A DNA stretch of 64,000 bases from the NCBI GenBank assembly GCA_030447505.1, contig JAUJOT010000005.1, forward strand, positions 62,001 through 126,000, read 5' to 3'. Positions 23,858 through 32,515 of the stretch are shown here, piece by piece. The notes beneath the pieces are model-generated. The model made no database searches and was not told the DNA's origin. It saw only the letters and a program-made list of their open reading frames with translations. A program made the position numbers and the translations under genes. Source of the DNA: Solirubrobacteraceae bacterium (GTDB taxonomy: Bacteria > Actinomycetota > Thermoleophilia > Solirubrobacterales > Solirubrobacteraceae). The stretch's first letter is position 1, and each line of letters starts with the position of its first letter.

Positions 23858-25201
23858 TCACAGCCGGGCGAATCCGCGCTCGCGCTCCCAGTCGCTCACG
23901 CTGGCCGCGAAGGCGTCCAGCTCGGCCTGCGCCGCACGCGCGACGTGCTCGACGACGCGATCGCCAAAGGCGACGCGCGCGACGCGGCTGTGCAGCCAGC
24001 GGTCGCGCGCCTGCTCGAGCGTGGCCGGCAGTCGCGACGCCGAGGCCGGGGGCGGGCCTTCGGCTGCAGCCGGCAGCTCGAGGTCGTGCTGCAGACCGTG
24101 CAGGCCCGCGGCGACGATCGCGGCGACGGCGAGATAGGGGTTGACGTCGCCTCCGCCGACGCGGTGCTCGAAGCGCAGGTTCTCGCCGCGGCCGACGACG
24201 CGGATCGCGCAGCGGCGGTTGTCGACTCCCCACGCGCTGGCGGTCGGCGCGAAGCTCCCCGGGCGCAGGCGCTTGTAGGCGTTGACGGTCGGCGCGAACA
24301 GCAGCGTGAAGTCGGCCAGGCAGGCGAGCTGGCCCGCGAGGAAGCGCTCCATCAGCGGCGAGCGTCGCGTCGACTCGTCGTCTGCGAACGCGGGCGTCCC
24401 GTCCGCGCTGCGCAGGCTGAAATGCACGTGACAGGAGTTGCCCTCCCCCGTGTCGTACTTCGGCATGAACGTCAGCGCTCGCCCGTCGCGCGCCGCGAGC
24501 TCCTTGGCGCCCGCCTTGTAGAGCACGTGCTGGTCGCACGCGGTCATCGCGTCGGCGTGACGGAAGACGATCTCGTACTGCCCGGGGTGGCATTCGCCGC
24601 GCGCGGATTCGATCTGCATACCGAGCGCGGTCATCGCCCGGCGGATGCGCCGGGCGAGATCCTCGAGCTCGCCGAGGCCGACCAGCTGGTAGTCGCTGTT
24701 GTGGGCCGTCAAGGGCTCGAGGTTGCGCCAGCGCAGGCCGGCGGACTCGCGGTAGGACGCGCGGAAGGCAAGGAACTCCAGCTCGGTGCCGACCTGTGCG
24801 TGCAGGCCCCGGTCGGCCAGCCGGTCGAGCTGGGCGCGCAGGATCGTGCGCGGCGCGATCGCGACCGGACGGTCGTCGCGGTCGACGGCGTCGGCGAGCA
24901 CGCACGCCGTCGCGTGGCTCCACGGCACAGACCGCAATGTCCTCAGGTCGGGGACCAGCGTCAGGTCGCCGAAGCCTGCGCCTTGCGCGTCGGCGTCCCA
25001 GCCCGGGTGGGTGCGCATGTCGACGTCGACGGCGAGCAGGTAGGTGCAGGCGCCGAATCCGGAGCACAGGACGCGGTCGACGAAGTGCCGCGCGCCGACG
25101 CGGCTGCCCTGCAGGCGGCCCTGCAGGTCGGGGAGGGCGACGATGACCTCCTCGATGCGGCCGGCGGCGATCTCCGATCGCAGGCGCGCGACGGTCAGCA
25201 T
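23858..25201 (-). CDS. Glutamine-synthetase-like ligase of the siderophore operon
   Basis: A complete glutamine synthetase fold (447 residues) at the end of the siderophore biosynthetic operon. Visible GS elements: the beta-grasp N-terminal domain with LPDLQGRLQGSRV, the metal-binding glutamates in VGTELEFLAF, GECHPGQYEIVF, the ATP/glutamate loop MPKYDTGEGNSCHVHFSL, the AYKRLRPGSFAPTASAWGVDNR motif and FEHRVGGGDVNPYLAVAA. It resembles gamma-glutamylpolyamine synthetases (PuuA/GlnA4 type), which ligate glutamate to amines, more than nitrogen-assimilating GlnA. The tyrosine adenylylation site of GlnA is not evident. Its ATG overlaps the end of IucA/IucC synthetase 2 by 7 bases. I infer that it forms an amide between a carboxylate and diaminopropane, ornithine or a similar amine during siderophore assembly or detoxifies spare diamine. 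Confidence 0.85.
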   Translation of the reverse strand: MLTVARLRSEIAAGRIEEVIVALPDLQGRLQGSRVGARHFVDRVLCSGFGACTYLLAVDVDMRTHPGWDADAQGAGFGDLTLVPDLRTLRSVPWSHATACVLADAVDRDDRPVAIAPRTILRAQLDRLADRGLHAQVGTELEFLAFRASYRESAGLRWRNLEPLTAHNSDYQLVGLGELEDLARRIRRAMTALGMQIESARGECHPGQYEIVFRHADAMTACDQHVLYKAGAKELAARDGRALTFMPKYDTGEGNSCHVHFSLRSADGTPAFADDESTRRSPLMERFLAGQLACLADFTLLFAPTVNAYKRLRPGSFAPTASAWGVDNRRCAIRVVGRGENLRFEHRVGGGDVNPYLAVAAIVAAGLHGLQHDLELPAAAEGPPPASASRLPATLEQARDRWLHSRVARVAFGDRVVEHVARAAQAELDAFAASVSDWERERGFARL

Positions 25202-26952
25202 CGCGCCGGCGCCAACGGGTTTGCGACCGTGCCATGCGCGAGGTCGAAGCCCTCGTCGCGCTCGGCGCGGTCGTGGAAGCCGTCGCCGAGCAGCTGCTCG
25301 CGGTTGAGGCAGATCCGTTCGAAGTGCGGCGCCTCGAGGTCGAACGCGGCGATCCTGTCGGCGAGCTCGGGGAACGCGTCGCGGTAGCCGCGGACCGTGG
25401 CGCCGACGAGCTCCCAGAAGCGCTCCTCGGACACTGCGAGGTGGCGCTCGACGATCTCGCCGAAGAAGCGGAAGTGCCCGGCGAAGACGGCGCTCAGGAT
25501 CGAGTGGCGCAGATCGCGGGCGGGCCAGCGGTGCAGCACCGCGTCGGCGTCGGCGGGCAGCGATGCGTATTCCGGCAGCGCCTCCGGCAGCAGGTTGACG
25601 TCCTCGGCGAGGTCCTTGATCGCGATGCCGACCGGCATCTCGGCGGCGTCGAAGAGGACGATCGTGTTCTCGCCGTGGGGGCAGAACGCGACGCCGTAGC
25701 GGTGCAGCCAGTGCAGCAGCGGAGACAGCAGGACGTCGAGGAAGCGCGCCAGCCAGGCCTCGGGGTCGAGGCCCGAGCGCGCGACGAGCTCGGTCACGAG
25801 CGCGCGTCCGTCGCAGCCGACGGCGTTGAGCGCCGCCATCGTGCGCGCCCGCTCGCCGGGCTCGAGAACAGCGCTGACGGGCTGGCGCCAGACCGCTCCG
25901 AGCAGCTCGCCGAAGCGGTACGGCGTGTCGGGCACGACGGTCAGCTGCGGATGGCGCCCGGTGACCGAGGCGACCTCGCCGAGGACGACCATCCGGCAGC
26001 GGCCCGAGAGAAACGCGTCGCGGCGCGCGATGTCCTGCAGCCACGCGCTGATCTGCGGCGCGGCGGCACTCGGCGCTGCCGCCAGGCCGCGCCAGACGAG
26101 CGTGTTGCGGATCAGCAGCGGCAGCTTGACGTCGAGACGGTCGGGCCGGTCGACGTTCGCAAGCGTCCGCACGGACTGCAGCGCCCGGTGCCGATCGGGT
26201 GCCTCTCCGAGCACGATCATCCGCCCCTGCGCGAGCTGAGCCGCGAACAGCGGGGCGATCGCCTCGTCCCAGTGAAATGGATGGACCGGCAGCCACGCCC
26301 ATCCGCTGCTGTCGGCGGCGTGCCGGCGCAGCTTGGCGGCGAACGCGGCGCGCACCGGCGCGTCGAGCTGGCGCTGGGTGAGCGCGTCGCAGCCGATGCC
26401 GTGGTGACGGGCGAGGTCGGGATGCGCGGCGAGCCAGCGCAGCCGCAGCGGGCGGCCGGCCTCCGGCGCGTAGCGCGCGACATCCGACGCGGCGAACCCC
26501 AGCCGCCCCTTGTTGAGGATCATGCAGGGGTGGCCCGTGCCGTGGGCTTCGAGCTCGACGTAGGGCAGGTCGGCCAGTCCTGCCGCCGTCGGGCGGCGGC
26601 GCAGCAGGTGGGCGTCTGCCGCGTGGGTGGCCGCCAGCTCGCGGATGACGTCTGCAAGCTCGGGTCCGGCGAGACCGAGCGCGTGGCGCGCGTCGAGCAC
26701 GAACCGCAGCGGGTCGTCGGCGGGCGCCGCTGCGCCGGCGGCGAGACGTGCGATCGACGATGCGTCGACGCGCCAGGCGCCGAACGGGCCGCGCCGCGCG
26801 AGGAAGCGATATGCGACGCCGTCGGAGAGCTCGACGCGATGGCCGCCAGCGTCGGCCTGCGGCCGCAGGATCTCCTCGTAGGCCAGCTCTGCGATCGCCT
26901 TGGCGAGCAGCGCGCGGCCGGCGTCTTGCCAGAGCTCAGCGGGTCCGGACAC
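25195..26952 (-). CDS. IucA/IucC-family siderophore synthetase 2
   Basis: NRPS-independent siderophore (NIS) synthetase that adenylates a carboxylate, usually of citrate, and condenses it with an amine. The 585-residue protein shows HPCMILNKGRLGFAASDVARYAPEAG (with the family's HP-x5-K/R-G segment), LPVHPFHWDE, a long KLPLLIRNTLVWRGL segment, and HGENTIVLFDAAEMPVGIAIKDLAEDVNLL before the FhuF-like C-terminal domain. This spelling resembles AlcC/DesD-type (type C) synthetases that act on an already amidated or monofunctional carboxylate, so it may catalyse the second condensation. It overlaps both neighbours (17 bases with the exporter, 7 with the GS-like gene). Confidence 0.9.
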   Translation of the reverse strand: MSGPAELWQDAGRALLAKAIAELAYEEILRPQADAGGHRVELSDGVAYRFLARRGPFGAWRVDASSIARLAAGAAAPADDPLRFVLDARHALGLAGPELADVIRELAATHAADAHLLRRRPTAAGLADLPYVELEAHGTGHPCMILNKGRLGFAASDVARYAPEAGRPLRLRWLAAHPDLARHHGIGCDALTQRQLDAPVRAAFAAKLRRHAADSSGWAWLPVHPFHWDEAIAPLFAAQLAQGRMIVLGEAPDRHRALQSVRTLANVDRPDRLDVKLPLLIRNTLVWRGLAAAPSAAAPQISAWLQDIARRDAFLSGRCRMVVLGEVASVTGRHPQLTVVPDTPYRFGELLGAVWRQPVSAVLEPGERARTMAALNAVGCDGRALVTELVARSGLDPEAWLARFLDVLLSPLLHWLHRYGVAFCPHGENTIVLFDAAEMPVGIAIKDLAEDVNLLPEALPEYASLPADADAVLHRWPARDLRHSILSAVFAGHFRFFGEIVERHLAVSEERFWELVGATVRGYRDAFPELADRIAAFDLEAPHFERICLNREQLLGDGFHDRAERDEGFDLAHGTVANPLAPARC

Positions 26953-28087
26953 GGGCTTCCTCCATCTCGGGGCGGGTGGTCAGGACGGACGTCAGCGCGG
27001 CGGCGAGTGCGAACAGCACGGCGCCGGCGGCGAGCGGGCTGGCGAGGCTTGCGGTCGCGGTCGCGGCCGCGAGGATCGGCGCGAGCATGAGCGCGCCCGA
27101 GCGCAGCGTCTCGACGGCGGCGTACCCCGGTCCGTCGGTGCCGGCCGCGGCGAACATCGCCAGGTCGAGCTCGACGTGGGCCAGACCGAGGCCGGCGCCG
27201 AGCAGCAGGCGCCCGGCGATCAGCGCCGCCGCGTCCGGGACGGCTGCCTGCAGGGCGACGCCGACGGCGGCTGTGACGAGCGCCAGCGGCAGCAGTGACG
27301 CGCCGAGCGCGCGACGGCCGGCGGCGGCCAGCGGCAGCACGGCGAGCGCGGCGAGCGACGGCAGCAGGAAGAGGACGGCCGCGGCGCCCAGCGTCAGGCC
27401 GGACTGCTGCGCGTAGGCCGTGAAGAACGGTCGCACGACGTTCGCCGCGAGCTCAAAGGCGATCGCGACGATCGCGACCGCCGCAAGCCCCGCGGACGGC
27501 CGCTGCAGTGCGCGACGCACGGTTCGTGCGGGTGCGACGGCGTTCGGCAGGGCGCGCATCACGAGCACCAGCAACACGAGGTCGAGCACGGCGAACGCGC
27601 CGAGACCGAGCCGCGGGTTCGGCAGGCCGGTGACCGCCGCGCCCAGCAGCGTGGCGACGAGCGTCGCGGCGTGCAGCAGCCCCACGAAGGCGAGCACCCC
27701 CGGACCGGCGCCGTCGTCGAGCGCGACGAGCGCCGGGTAGGCCAGCAGCAGCGCCGTACCCGCCGCCGCCGCCGCGGCACTCACGGCGATGAACGCCGCC
27801 GGGCTCGGCGCCAGCGCGAGCGCGCCGTCGAGCACGACGCAGGCCGCCAGCCCGGCGGCGACCAGCCGGTGCAGGCCCAGCCGCCGCGACAGCAGGCCGA
27901 GCAACGGCAGCGCCACGAACGCTGCGGCGCGGCACAGCCACAGCAGCAGCCCGACGGTCCCGGGATCCTCGACGCCGTAGAGCTTGCCGAGCAGCTGGGG
28001 GTAGAACGGGCTCAGCGCCAGCTCGGTGACGAGCAGCAGCGCGATCACGGCGACGAGCACCGCGCGTGGCCCGCGCAACAGCCTCAC
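26936..28087 (-). CDS. MFS-type siderophore exporter
   Basis: Probable proton-driven efflux pump for the finished siderophore. The 383-residue product has about eleven to twelve hydrophobic helices, the MFS-typical LLGLLSRRLGLHRL loop between helices 2 and 3 and a second repeat beginning near residue 195. The GTG start at 28087 overlaps the stop of the monooxygenase gene (GTGA), and the end overlaps the next synthetase by 17 bases. Its place inside the biosynthetic operon is the main ground for the export role; the equivalent position is held by SbnD in staphyloferrin B and PvsC in vibrioferrin clusters. Confidence 0.82.
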   Translation of the reverse strand: MRLLRGPRAVLVAVIALLLVTELALSPFYPQLLGKLYGVEDPGTVGLLLWLCRAAAFVALPLLGLLSRRLGLHRLVAAGLAACVVLDGALALAPSPAAFIAVSAAAAAAGTALLLAYPALVALDDGAGPGVLAFVGLLHAATLVATLLGAAVTGLPNPRLGLGAFAVLDLVLLVLVMRALPNAVAPARTVRRALQRPSAGLAAVAIVAIAFELAANVVRPFFTAYAQQSGLTLGAAAVLFLLPSLAALAVLPLAAAGRRALGASLLPLALVTAAVGVALQAAVPDAAALIAGRLLLGAGLGLAHVELDLAMFAAAGTDGPGYAAVETLRSGALMLAPILAAATATASLASPLAAGAVLFALAAALTSVLTTRPEMEEARVRTR

Positions 28088-29376
28088 GCCGGCGCTCCGA
28101 ACGACGTGAACGCCGTGCGCCGCGGCAGCGGATAGACGCTGCTGCCGGCGAGGTCGTTGAGGATCGTCGCGCTGCGGTGTGCCCCGAGCCCGAGGTCCGG
28201 CGCGCCGACGCCGTGCGTGTGCAGCTCGCCGTTCTGCACGTACAGGCGCCCCTCGACCTCGGGCGCCAGTGCGACGCGGTAGCTGCCGTCGATGACGAGC
28301 CCGCCGCCGTCGGCGCTGCCCAGCAGCCCCGCCAGCGGCGCCAGGCAGGCCGGCTGGCGCGGCGTGTAGCCCGTCGCGAGCACGACGGCATCGGTGCGCA
28401 CGTCGAAGCGGCGATCCTGGCGCCGTTCGTGGCAGCGCAGCAGCACGCCGTGGCCGTCCGGCGTGGCCGCTTCGACGGCGGTGCACGGGCGCAGATCGAG
28501 CTCCTCCGGCCAGCCGCCGCCGATCGTGCGCTCGTAGAGGACGTCCTGGATGTCGGCGATCGTGTCGGCGCTGATCGCCTTGTAGAGCTGCCACTGCCCG
28601 GGCAGCACGGCCGCGCGCACGTCCGGCGCAAGCGCGCGGAAGTAGTCGGTGAAGGCGGGCGTGAAGTGCTCGAGACCGAGCTTCGAGTACTCCATCGGCG
28701 CGAACGCGGGCGTGCGCGTCAGCCAGCGCAGCCGGGTCTTCGCCGGCGCCGCGCGAAGCAGGTCGAGGAACACCTCGGCGCCGGACTGGCCCGAGCCGAC
28801 GACCGTGATGTCGGCGGCAGCGAGCAGGCGGTCGCGATGATCGAGGTACTGGGCAGCGTGGACCGCGTGGACACCGAGCAGCGGGCGCAGCGCGGCGGGC
28901 ACCCAGGGTGCGGTGCCGATCCCGAGCACGACGTTGCGGGCCAGCAGGCGCTCGGGTCCGTCGGCCGTCTGTGCCTGCACGGCGAAGGCGTCCCTGTCGG
29001 CGTCCCACGTGATCGCCTGGACGTCGACGCCGAACGAGCATGACCGCAGGCCGCGTGCCGCCCAGCGGCAGTAGTCGTCGTACTCGCGGCGCGGGACGTG
29101 GAAGCGCTCGGCGAAGTAGAACGGGTACAGGCGCTCGCGCTCGCGCAGGTAGGCGAGAAACGACCACCGGCTCGTCGGGTCGACGAGCGTGACGAGGTCT
29201 GCCAGGAAGGGCACCTGCAGCCGCGTTCCGTCGAGCAGCAGCCCCGGGTGCCAGCGAAACTCCGGCTCACGCTCGAGGAAGCGCGCGTCCAGCGCGGGCA
29301 GCGCGTCGGCGAGCGCGGCGAGGCTGAGGTTGAACGGGCCGATGCCGACGCCGACAAGGTCATGCACGCCGGTCAC
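28084..29376 (-). CDS. Lysine/ornithine/diamine N-hydroxylase (siderophore monooxygenase)
   Basis: FAD- and NADPH-dependent N-monooxygenase of the IucD/SidA/RhbE family that hydroxylates a primary amine to give the hydroxylamine later built into a hydroxamate. The 430-residue protein has the FAD motif GIGPFN (residues 11-16), substrate region LQVPFLADLVTLVDPTS, the NADPH motif GSGQSGAE (194-201), the FTPAFTDYF segment and the C-terminal ATGY motif. With the diaminobutyrate genes next to it, 1,3-diaminopropane is the likeliest substrate (as for RhbE of rhizobactin 1021), but ornithine or lysine cannot be excluded. The GTG start overlaps the upstream stop by 4 bases. Confidence 0.92.
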   Translation of the reverse strand: MTGVHDLVGVGIGPFNLSLAALADALPALDARFLEREPEFRWHPGLLLDGTRLQVPFLADLVTLVDPTSRWSFLAYLRERERLYPFYFAERFHVPRREYDDYCRWAARGLRSCSFGVDVQAITWDADRDAFAVQAQTADGPERLLARNVVLGIGTAPWVPAALRPLLGVHAVHAAQYLDHRDRLLAAADITVVGSGQSGAEVFLDLLRAAPAKTRLRWLTRTPAFAPMEYSKLGLEHFTPAFTDYFRALAPDVRAAVLPGQWQLYKAISADTIADIQDVLYERTIGGGWPEELDLRPCTAVEAATPDGHGVLLRCHERRQDRRFDVRTDAVVLATGYTPRQPACLAPLAGLLGSADGGGLVIDGSYRVALAPEVEGRLYVQNGELHTHGVGAPDLGLGAHRSATILNDLAGSSVYPLPRRTAFTSFGAPA

Positions 29377-31112
29377 GGCGCTGCGAGCGCGTTGTGCACG
29401 TCGACGTACAGCGACTGTGTCTCGACCGGGCCGTCGAGCTCGTCGCGACCGTCGGCGCACGTCAGCAGGTTGGCCTTGCAGGGCAGCGTCGGCGCGTCGA
29501 TCAGCCTCGCGGCCAGCCCGCCGGGATGTGCGGCGGCGTGCGGTTGCAGCGCACGCCGGGCCGCGTGCAGCAGCTCACGCTCGTCCGCCAGCTGCTCGGC
29601 GGCGAGCGCCCCGACGAGCCCGAGCAGGGTGTTGGCGCCCAGGTAGTAGGCCACGCGATCCTCGACGAGCTCGTCGTCGAAGACGGCGCGCACCCCGTCC
29701 TCGAGGTCGGGGACCGCCGCCCGCGCGCGCTCGGCATGACGCGCAGACACGTAGAAGCCCTGGTTGTCGCGATACCAACCGCCGGTCGGGAAACCGTCGG
29801 GGTCCAATGCGACGAGCAGGTTCTGCGCGTGGGCCTCCAAGCCCAGGCCGTGCGTCTCCAGCAGCCAGATGACCGGCGCAACGACGGTCTGCACGAAGCG
29901 CTCGACCCAGTCGACAGCGAGCTCGGCGACCGTGCGGCGCTGCGCAGCGCCGGGCCCACATCGAAGCACAGCGCCAAGGCGCGAGCCGCCCGCCGGTCGT
30001 TCGGCGAGCAGCCCGGCGAGGCAGATGACGCGGTCGTCGGCGCGGAACGGGTTCTCGCGCAGGGCGACCTCCATCCCGCCGTGGGTCGCGCATCCCGCCG
30101 GCTCGACCGCCAGCCACGCGGGGTCGCGCAGCACCCGAAAGCCGGGATGGGCGGCGCGCAGCGAGGGCTCGAGCGCGTCCAGCAGCTGATGCGCGCGCAG
30201 CCCGAGCAGCAGCTCGCTGCGCAGGTTCTCGCGCCGCGAGTTCGTGATCCGCAGGCCGAGCGAGAGCTTCAGCATCACCGGCGCGCCGTCGCGAAAGACC
30301 GTGCGCACCGAAGACGTCGGCTGCCACGCGTCCGAGCCCGGACCGAGATCGCGCAGCAGACCGGCCTCGAGCAGCTCGACGATCCCGCGGCGCTGCGCGA
30401 CCTCGCGTGCCTGCCACGGATGCGCCGGGATCGCGATCCAGCCCGCCGGGACGTCGACGCCGACCGCGAGCGCACGCGCGACGGCGACGGGATCGAGCGA
30501 CATCGACGCCGATCCGGCCGCGGCGACCGACGGGTGAGCGGCGAACCAGTGCAGGGCGACGGCGCCGCGCAGCTCGGGAGACAGGGCCCTCAGCTCGGCC
30601 TCGGAGGCGCCGGGGCGGCTCTTCGGCGCGGGATGAAACGGATGGCCGAGCAGCAGCGCCTGCTCGCCCGCCAGAAACGAGCAGTCGCCCGTCGGATCGC
30701 ACGGATCGGCGCGTCGCTCGCGCAGGTGCACCGCGACACGCTCGGCCGACAGCAGCGCGCGCGTCGCCAGATCCCCGGTCGCGACCGGATCGAGGCCGCC
30801 GCGCGCAGCGACCTCGGCCGCCAGCAGCCCTGCCAGTGCGGGGGCGCCGGCAAGCAGGCCGCTGGCGGCGAAGCGCGGGCGACCGAAGCGATGCCAGCCG
30901 GTTTCGGAGCGATGCAGCACCGGCACGGCGAGCGTCACGCCGCTCGCCGGCAGCACGAGCTCGAGCGGCGCGTCCGCGGCCGGCACGGGCGTGCCGGTCT
31001 CTCGCGTCCAGCAGCGCAGCAGGGCCTCGCTGGCGGCGGCGTCGGCGGCCTGGAGATGGTCGCCGCTGAGCAGCGGGTCGAGAGCGCCTGCCGCCGACGC
31101 GGCCGCGCTCAC
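29373..31112 (-). CDS. IucA/IucC-family siderophore synthetase 1
   Basis: NIS synthetase, 579 residues, GTG start at 31112. Family motifs: GHPFHPAPKSRPG, WIAIPAHPWQ, PTSSVRTVF, KLSLGLRITNSRREN (all lining the nucleotide and carboxylate site), GLGLEAHAQNLLVAL, and the FhuF-like C-terminal domain with KANLLTCADGRDELDG and YVDVHNAL. Compared with synthetase 2 it differs throughout and looks like the IucA/RhbC-type enzyme that couples the first amine to citrate. It lies between the decarboxylase and monooxygenase genes and overlaps both by 4 bases. Confidence 0.92.
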   Translation of the reverse strand: MSAAASAAGALDPLLSGDHLQAADAAASEALLRCWTRETGTPVPAADAPLELVLPASGVTLAVPVLHRSETGWHRFGRPRFAASGLLAGAPALAGLLAAEVAARGGLDPVATGDLATRALLSAERVAVHLRERRADPCDPTGDCSFLAGEQALLLGHPFHPAPKSRPGASEAELRALSPELRGAVALHWFAAHPSVAAAGSASMSLDPVAVARALAVGVDVPAGWIAIPAHPWQAREVAQRRGIVELLEAGLLRDLGPGSDAWQPTSSVRTVFRDGAPVMLKLSLGLRITNSRRENLRSELLLGLRAHQLLDALEPSLRAAHPGFRVLRDPAWLAVEPAGCATHGGMEVALRENPFRADDRVICLAGLLAERPAGGSRLGAVLRCGPGAAQRRTVAELAVDWVERFVQTVVAPVIWLLETHGLGLEAHAQNLLVALDPDGFPTGGWYRDNQGFYVSARHAERARAAVPDLEDGVRAVFDDELVEDRVAYYLGANTLLGLVGALAAEQLADERELLHAARRALQPHAAAHPGGLAARLIDAPTLPCKANLLTCADGRDELDGPVETQSLYVDVHNALAAP

Positions 31113-32515
31113 GCCCCGGCCTCCCGGTCGCCGGCGCCGACGACCGCGTCGAGCAGCGCATCGACGTCCGCGGGCCGTGCGTGCGGGTTGAGCAGCGTCA
31201 GCTTCAGCCGCACGCGGCCATCGTCCTCGGTGCGGCCGACGACCGCGCGTCCCTCGCGCAGCAGCCGCCGGCGAAGAGCCGCGTTGACATCGTCGCCGGC
31301 GCGGTAGCCGAAGACGACCGACGTCAGCACCGGTTCGCCGTCGAGCTCCAGGCGCGGGTGCGCCGCGATCGTCGCGGCGGCGTGACAGGTGAGGTCGTGG
31401 CAGGTGTCGACGAGCGCGCCGAGGCCGTCGCGGCCCAGCGCGCGAAAGCTGACGGCCAGCTTCAGCGCGTCGGCACGGCGGGTCGTGCGCAGCGAGCGCC
31501 CGAGCAGGCTCGCGTAGCCGGCCGCCTCGTCGTCGGGAGCGTTGAGGTACGCCACGCGCCGCTGCAGCGGCGCGAGCAGGACGCGGTCGCGCACCAGCAG
31601 GACGCCGGCGGCGACCGGCTGCCAGCCGAGCTTGTGCAGATCCAACCCGATCGAGTCCGCCTGCCCGAGCCCGTCGAGCAGGCCCGCCAGCCGGCGAGAG
31701 AGCAGGGCGCCGCCGCCGTACGCCGCGTCGACGTGCAACCAGGCGCCGTGTCGCCGGGCCACGCTCGCAATCGCCGGCAGCGGGTCGATGCTGCCGAAGT
31801 CCGTCGTCCCCGCCGTGGCGACGACGACCGCCGGGCGATCGGACGCCGCCAGCGCCGCATCGAGCTCGCCGGCGCACATCCGGCGCTCGCGGTCGACCGC
31901 GACGCGCACGACCGCGTCCTCGCCCAGCCCGAGGATGCCCGCCGCGCGGGCGACCGAGAAGTGGGCGAGCTGCGAGCAGAAGACGTTCACGCGTGCGCCG
32001 GCGTGCTCGCGCGCGAGGTGCAGCGCGGTGAGGTTCGACGCCGTCCCGCCGGACGTCATCGTGCCGGCGGCGCAGCCTCGATCGAGTCCGGCCAGCCCGG
32101 CGAGCGTCGCGAGCACCTCGTCCTCGACCGCGATCGCCGCGGGTCCCTGATCCCACGAGTCAAGCGATGCGTTGACGACCGCCGCGGCAAGATCGGCTGC
32201 CACCGCGACGGCCAGCGGCGGGCAGTGCAGGTGAGCCGCACAGCACGGGTCGGCAGGGTCCGCCGAACCGGCTGCGAATGCGCGCACCAGCGCGGCGAGC
32301 GCGCTCTGCGCGCCGACGCCCTCGGCCGGCAGCAGCACTCCGTCGACGGCAGCCGCGAGCGTCCTCGCGACGTCCTGCGGACCGCCGGCGGGCAGCGGCC
32401 CTCCCCGCCGGAGCGCGCCGTCGCGCAGCGCAGCGAGCGTGACGCCGAGCAACTCGCCCAGCGGTCCGCCCGCTGCCGACAGCGCCGCGCCGTTCACCGG
32501 CCGGCAGACCGTCAC
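31109..32515 (-). CDS. L-2,4-diaminobutyrate decarboxylase
   Basis: PLP enzyme of group II (aromatic-amino-acid/glutamate decarboxylase fold) expected to convert 2,4-diaminobutyrate to 1,3-diaminopropane. The 468-residue sequence has TMTSGGTASNLTAL, the conserved HVDAAYGGGALL (residues 261-272, aspartate binding the pyridine nitrogen) and the PLP lysine K295 in LDLHKLGW. The adjoining diaminobutyrate aminotransferase gene fixes the substrate, as in rhizobactin 1021 (RhbA-RhbB) and Acinetobacter Dat-Ddc pairs. The GTG start overlaps the aminotransferase stop (GTGA). Confidence 0.88.
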   Translation of the reverse strand: MTVCRPVNGAALSAAGGPLGELLGVTLAALRDGALRRGGPLPAGGPQDVARTLAAAVDGVLLPAEGVGAQSALAALVRAFAAGSADPADPCCAAHLHCPPLAVAVAADLAAAVVNASLDSWDQGPAAIAVEDEVLATLAGLAGLDRGCAAGTMTSGGTASNLTALHLAREHAGARVNVFCSQLAHFSVARAAGILGLGEDAVVRVAVDRERRMCAGELDAALAASDRPAVVVATAGTTDFGSIDPLPAIASVARRHGAWLHVDAAYGGGALLSRRLAGLLDGLGQADSIGLDLHKLGWQPVAAGVLLVRDRVLLAPLQRRVAYLNAPDDEAAGYASLLGRSLRTTRRADALKLAVSFRALGRDGLGALVDTCHDLTCHAAATIAAHPRLELDGEPVLTSVVFGYRAGDDVNAALRRRLLREGRAVVGRTEDDGRVRLKLTLLNPHARPADVDALLDAVVGAGDREAGA

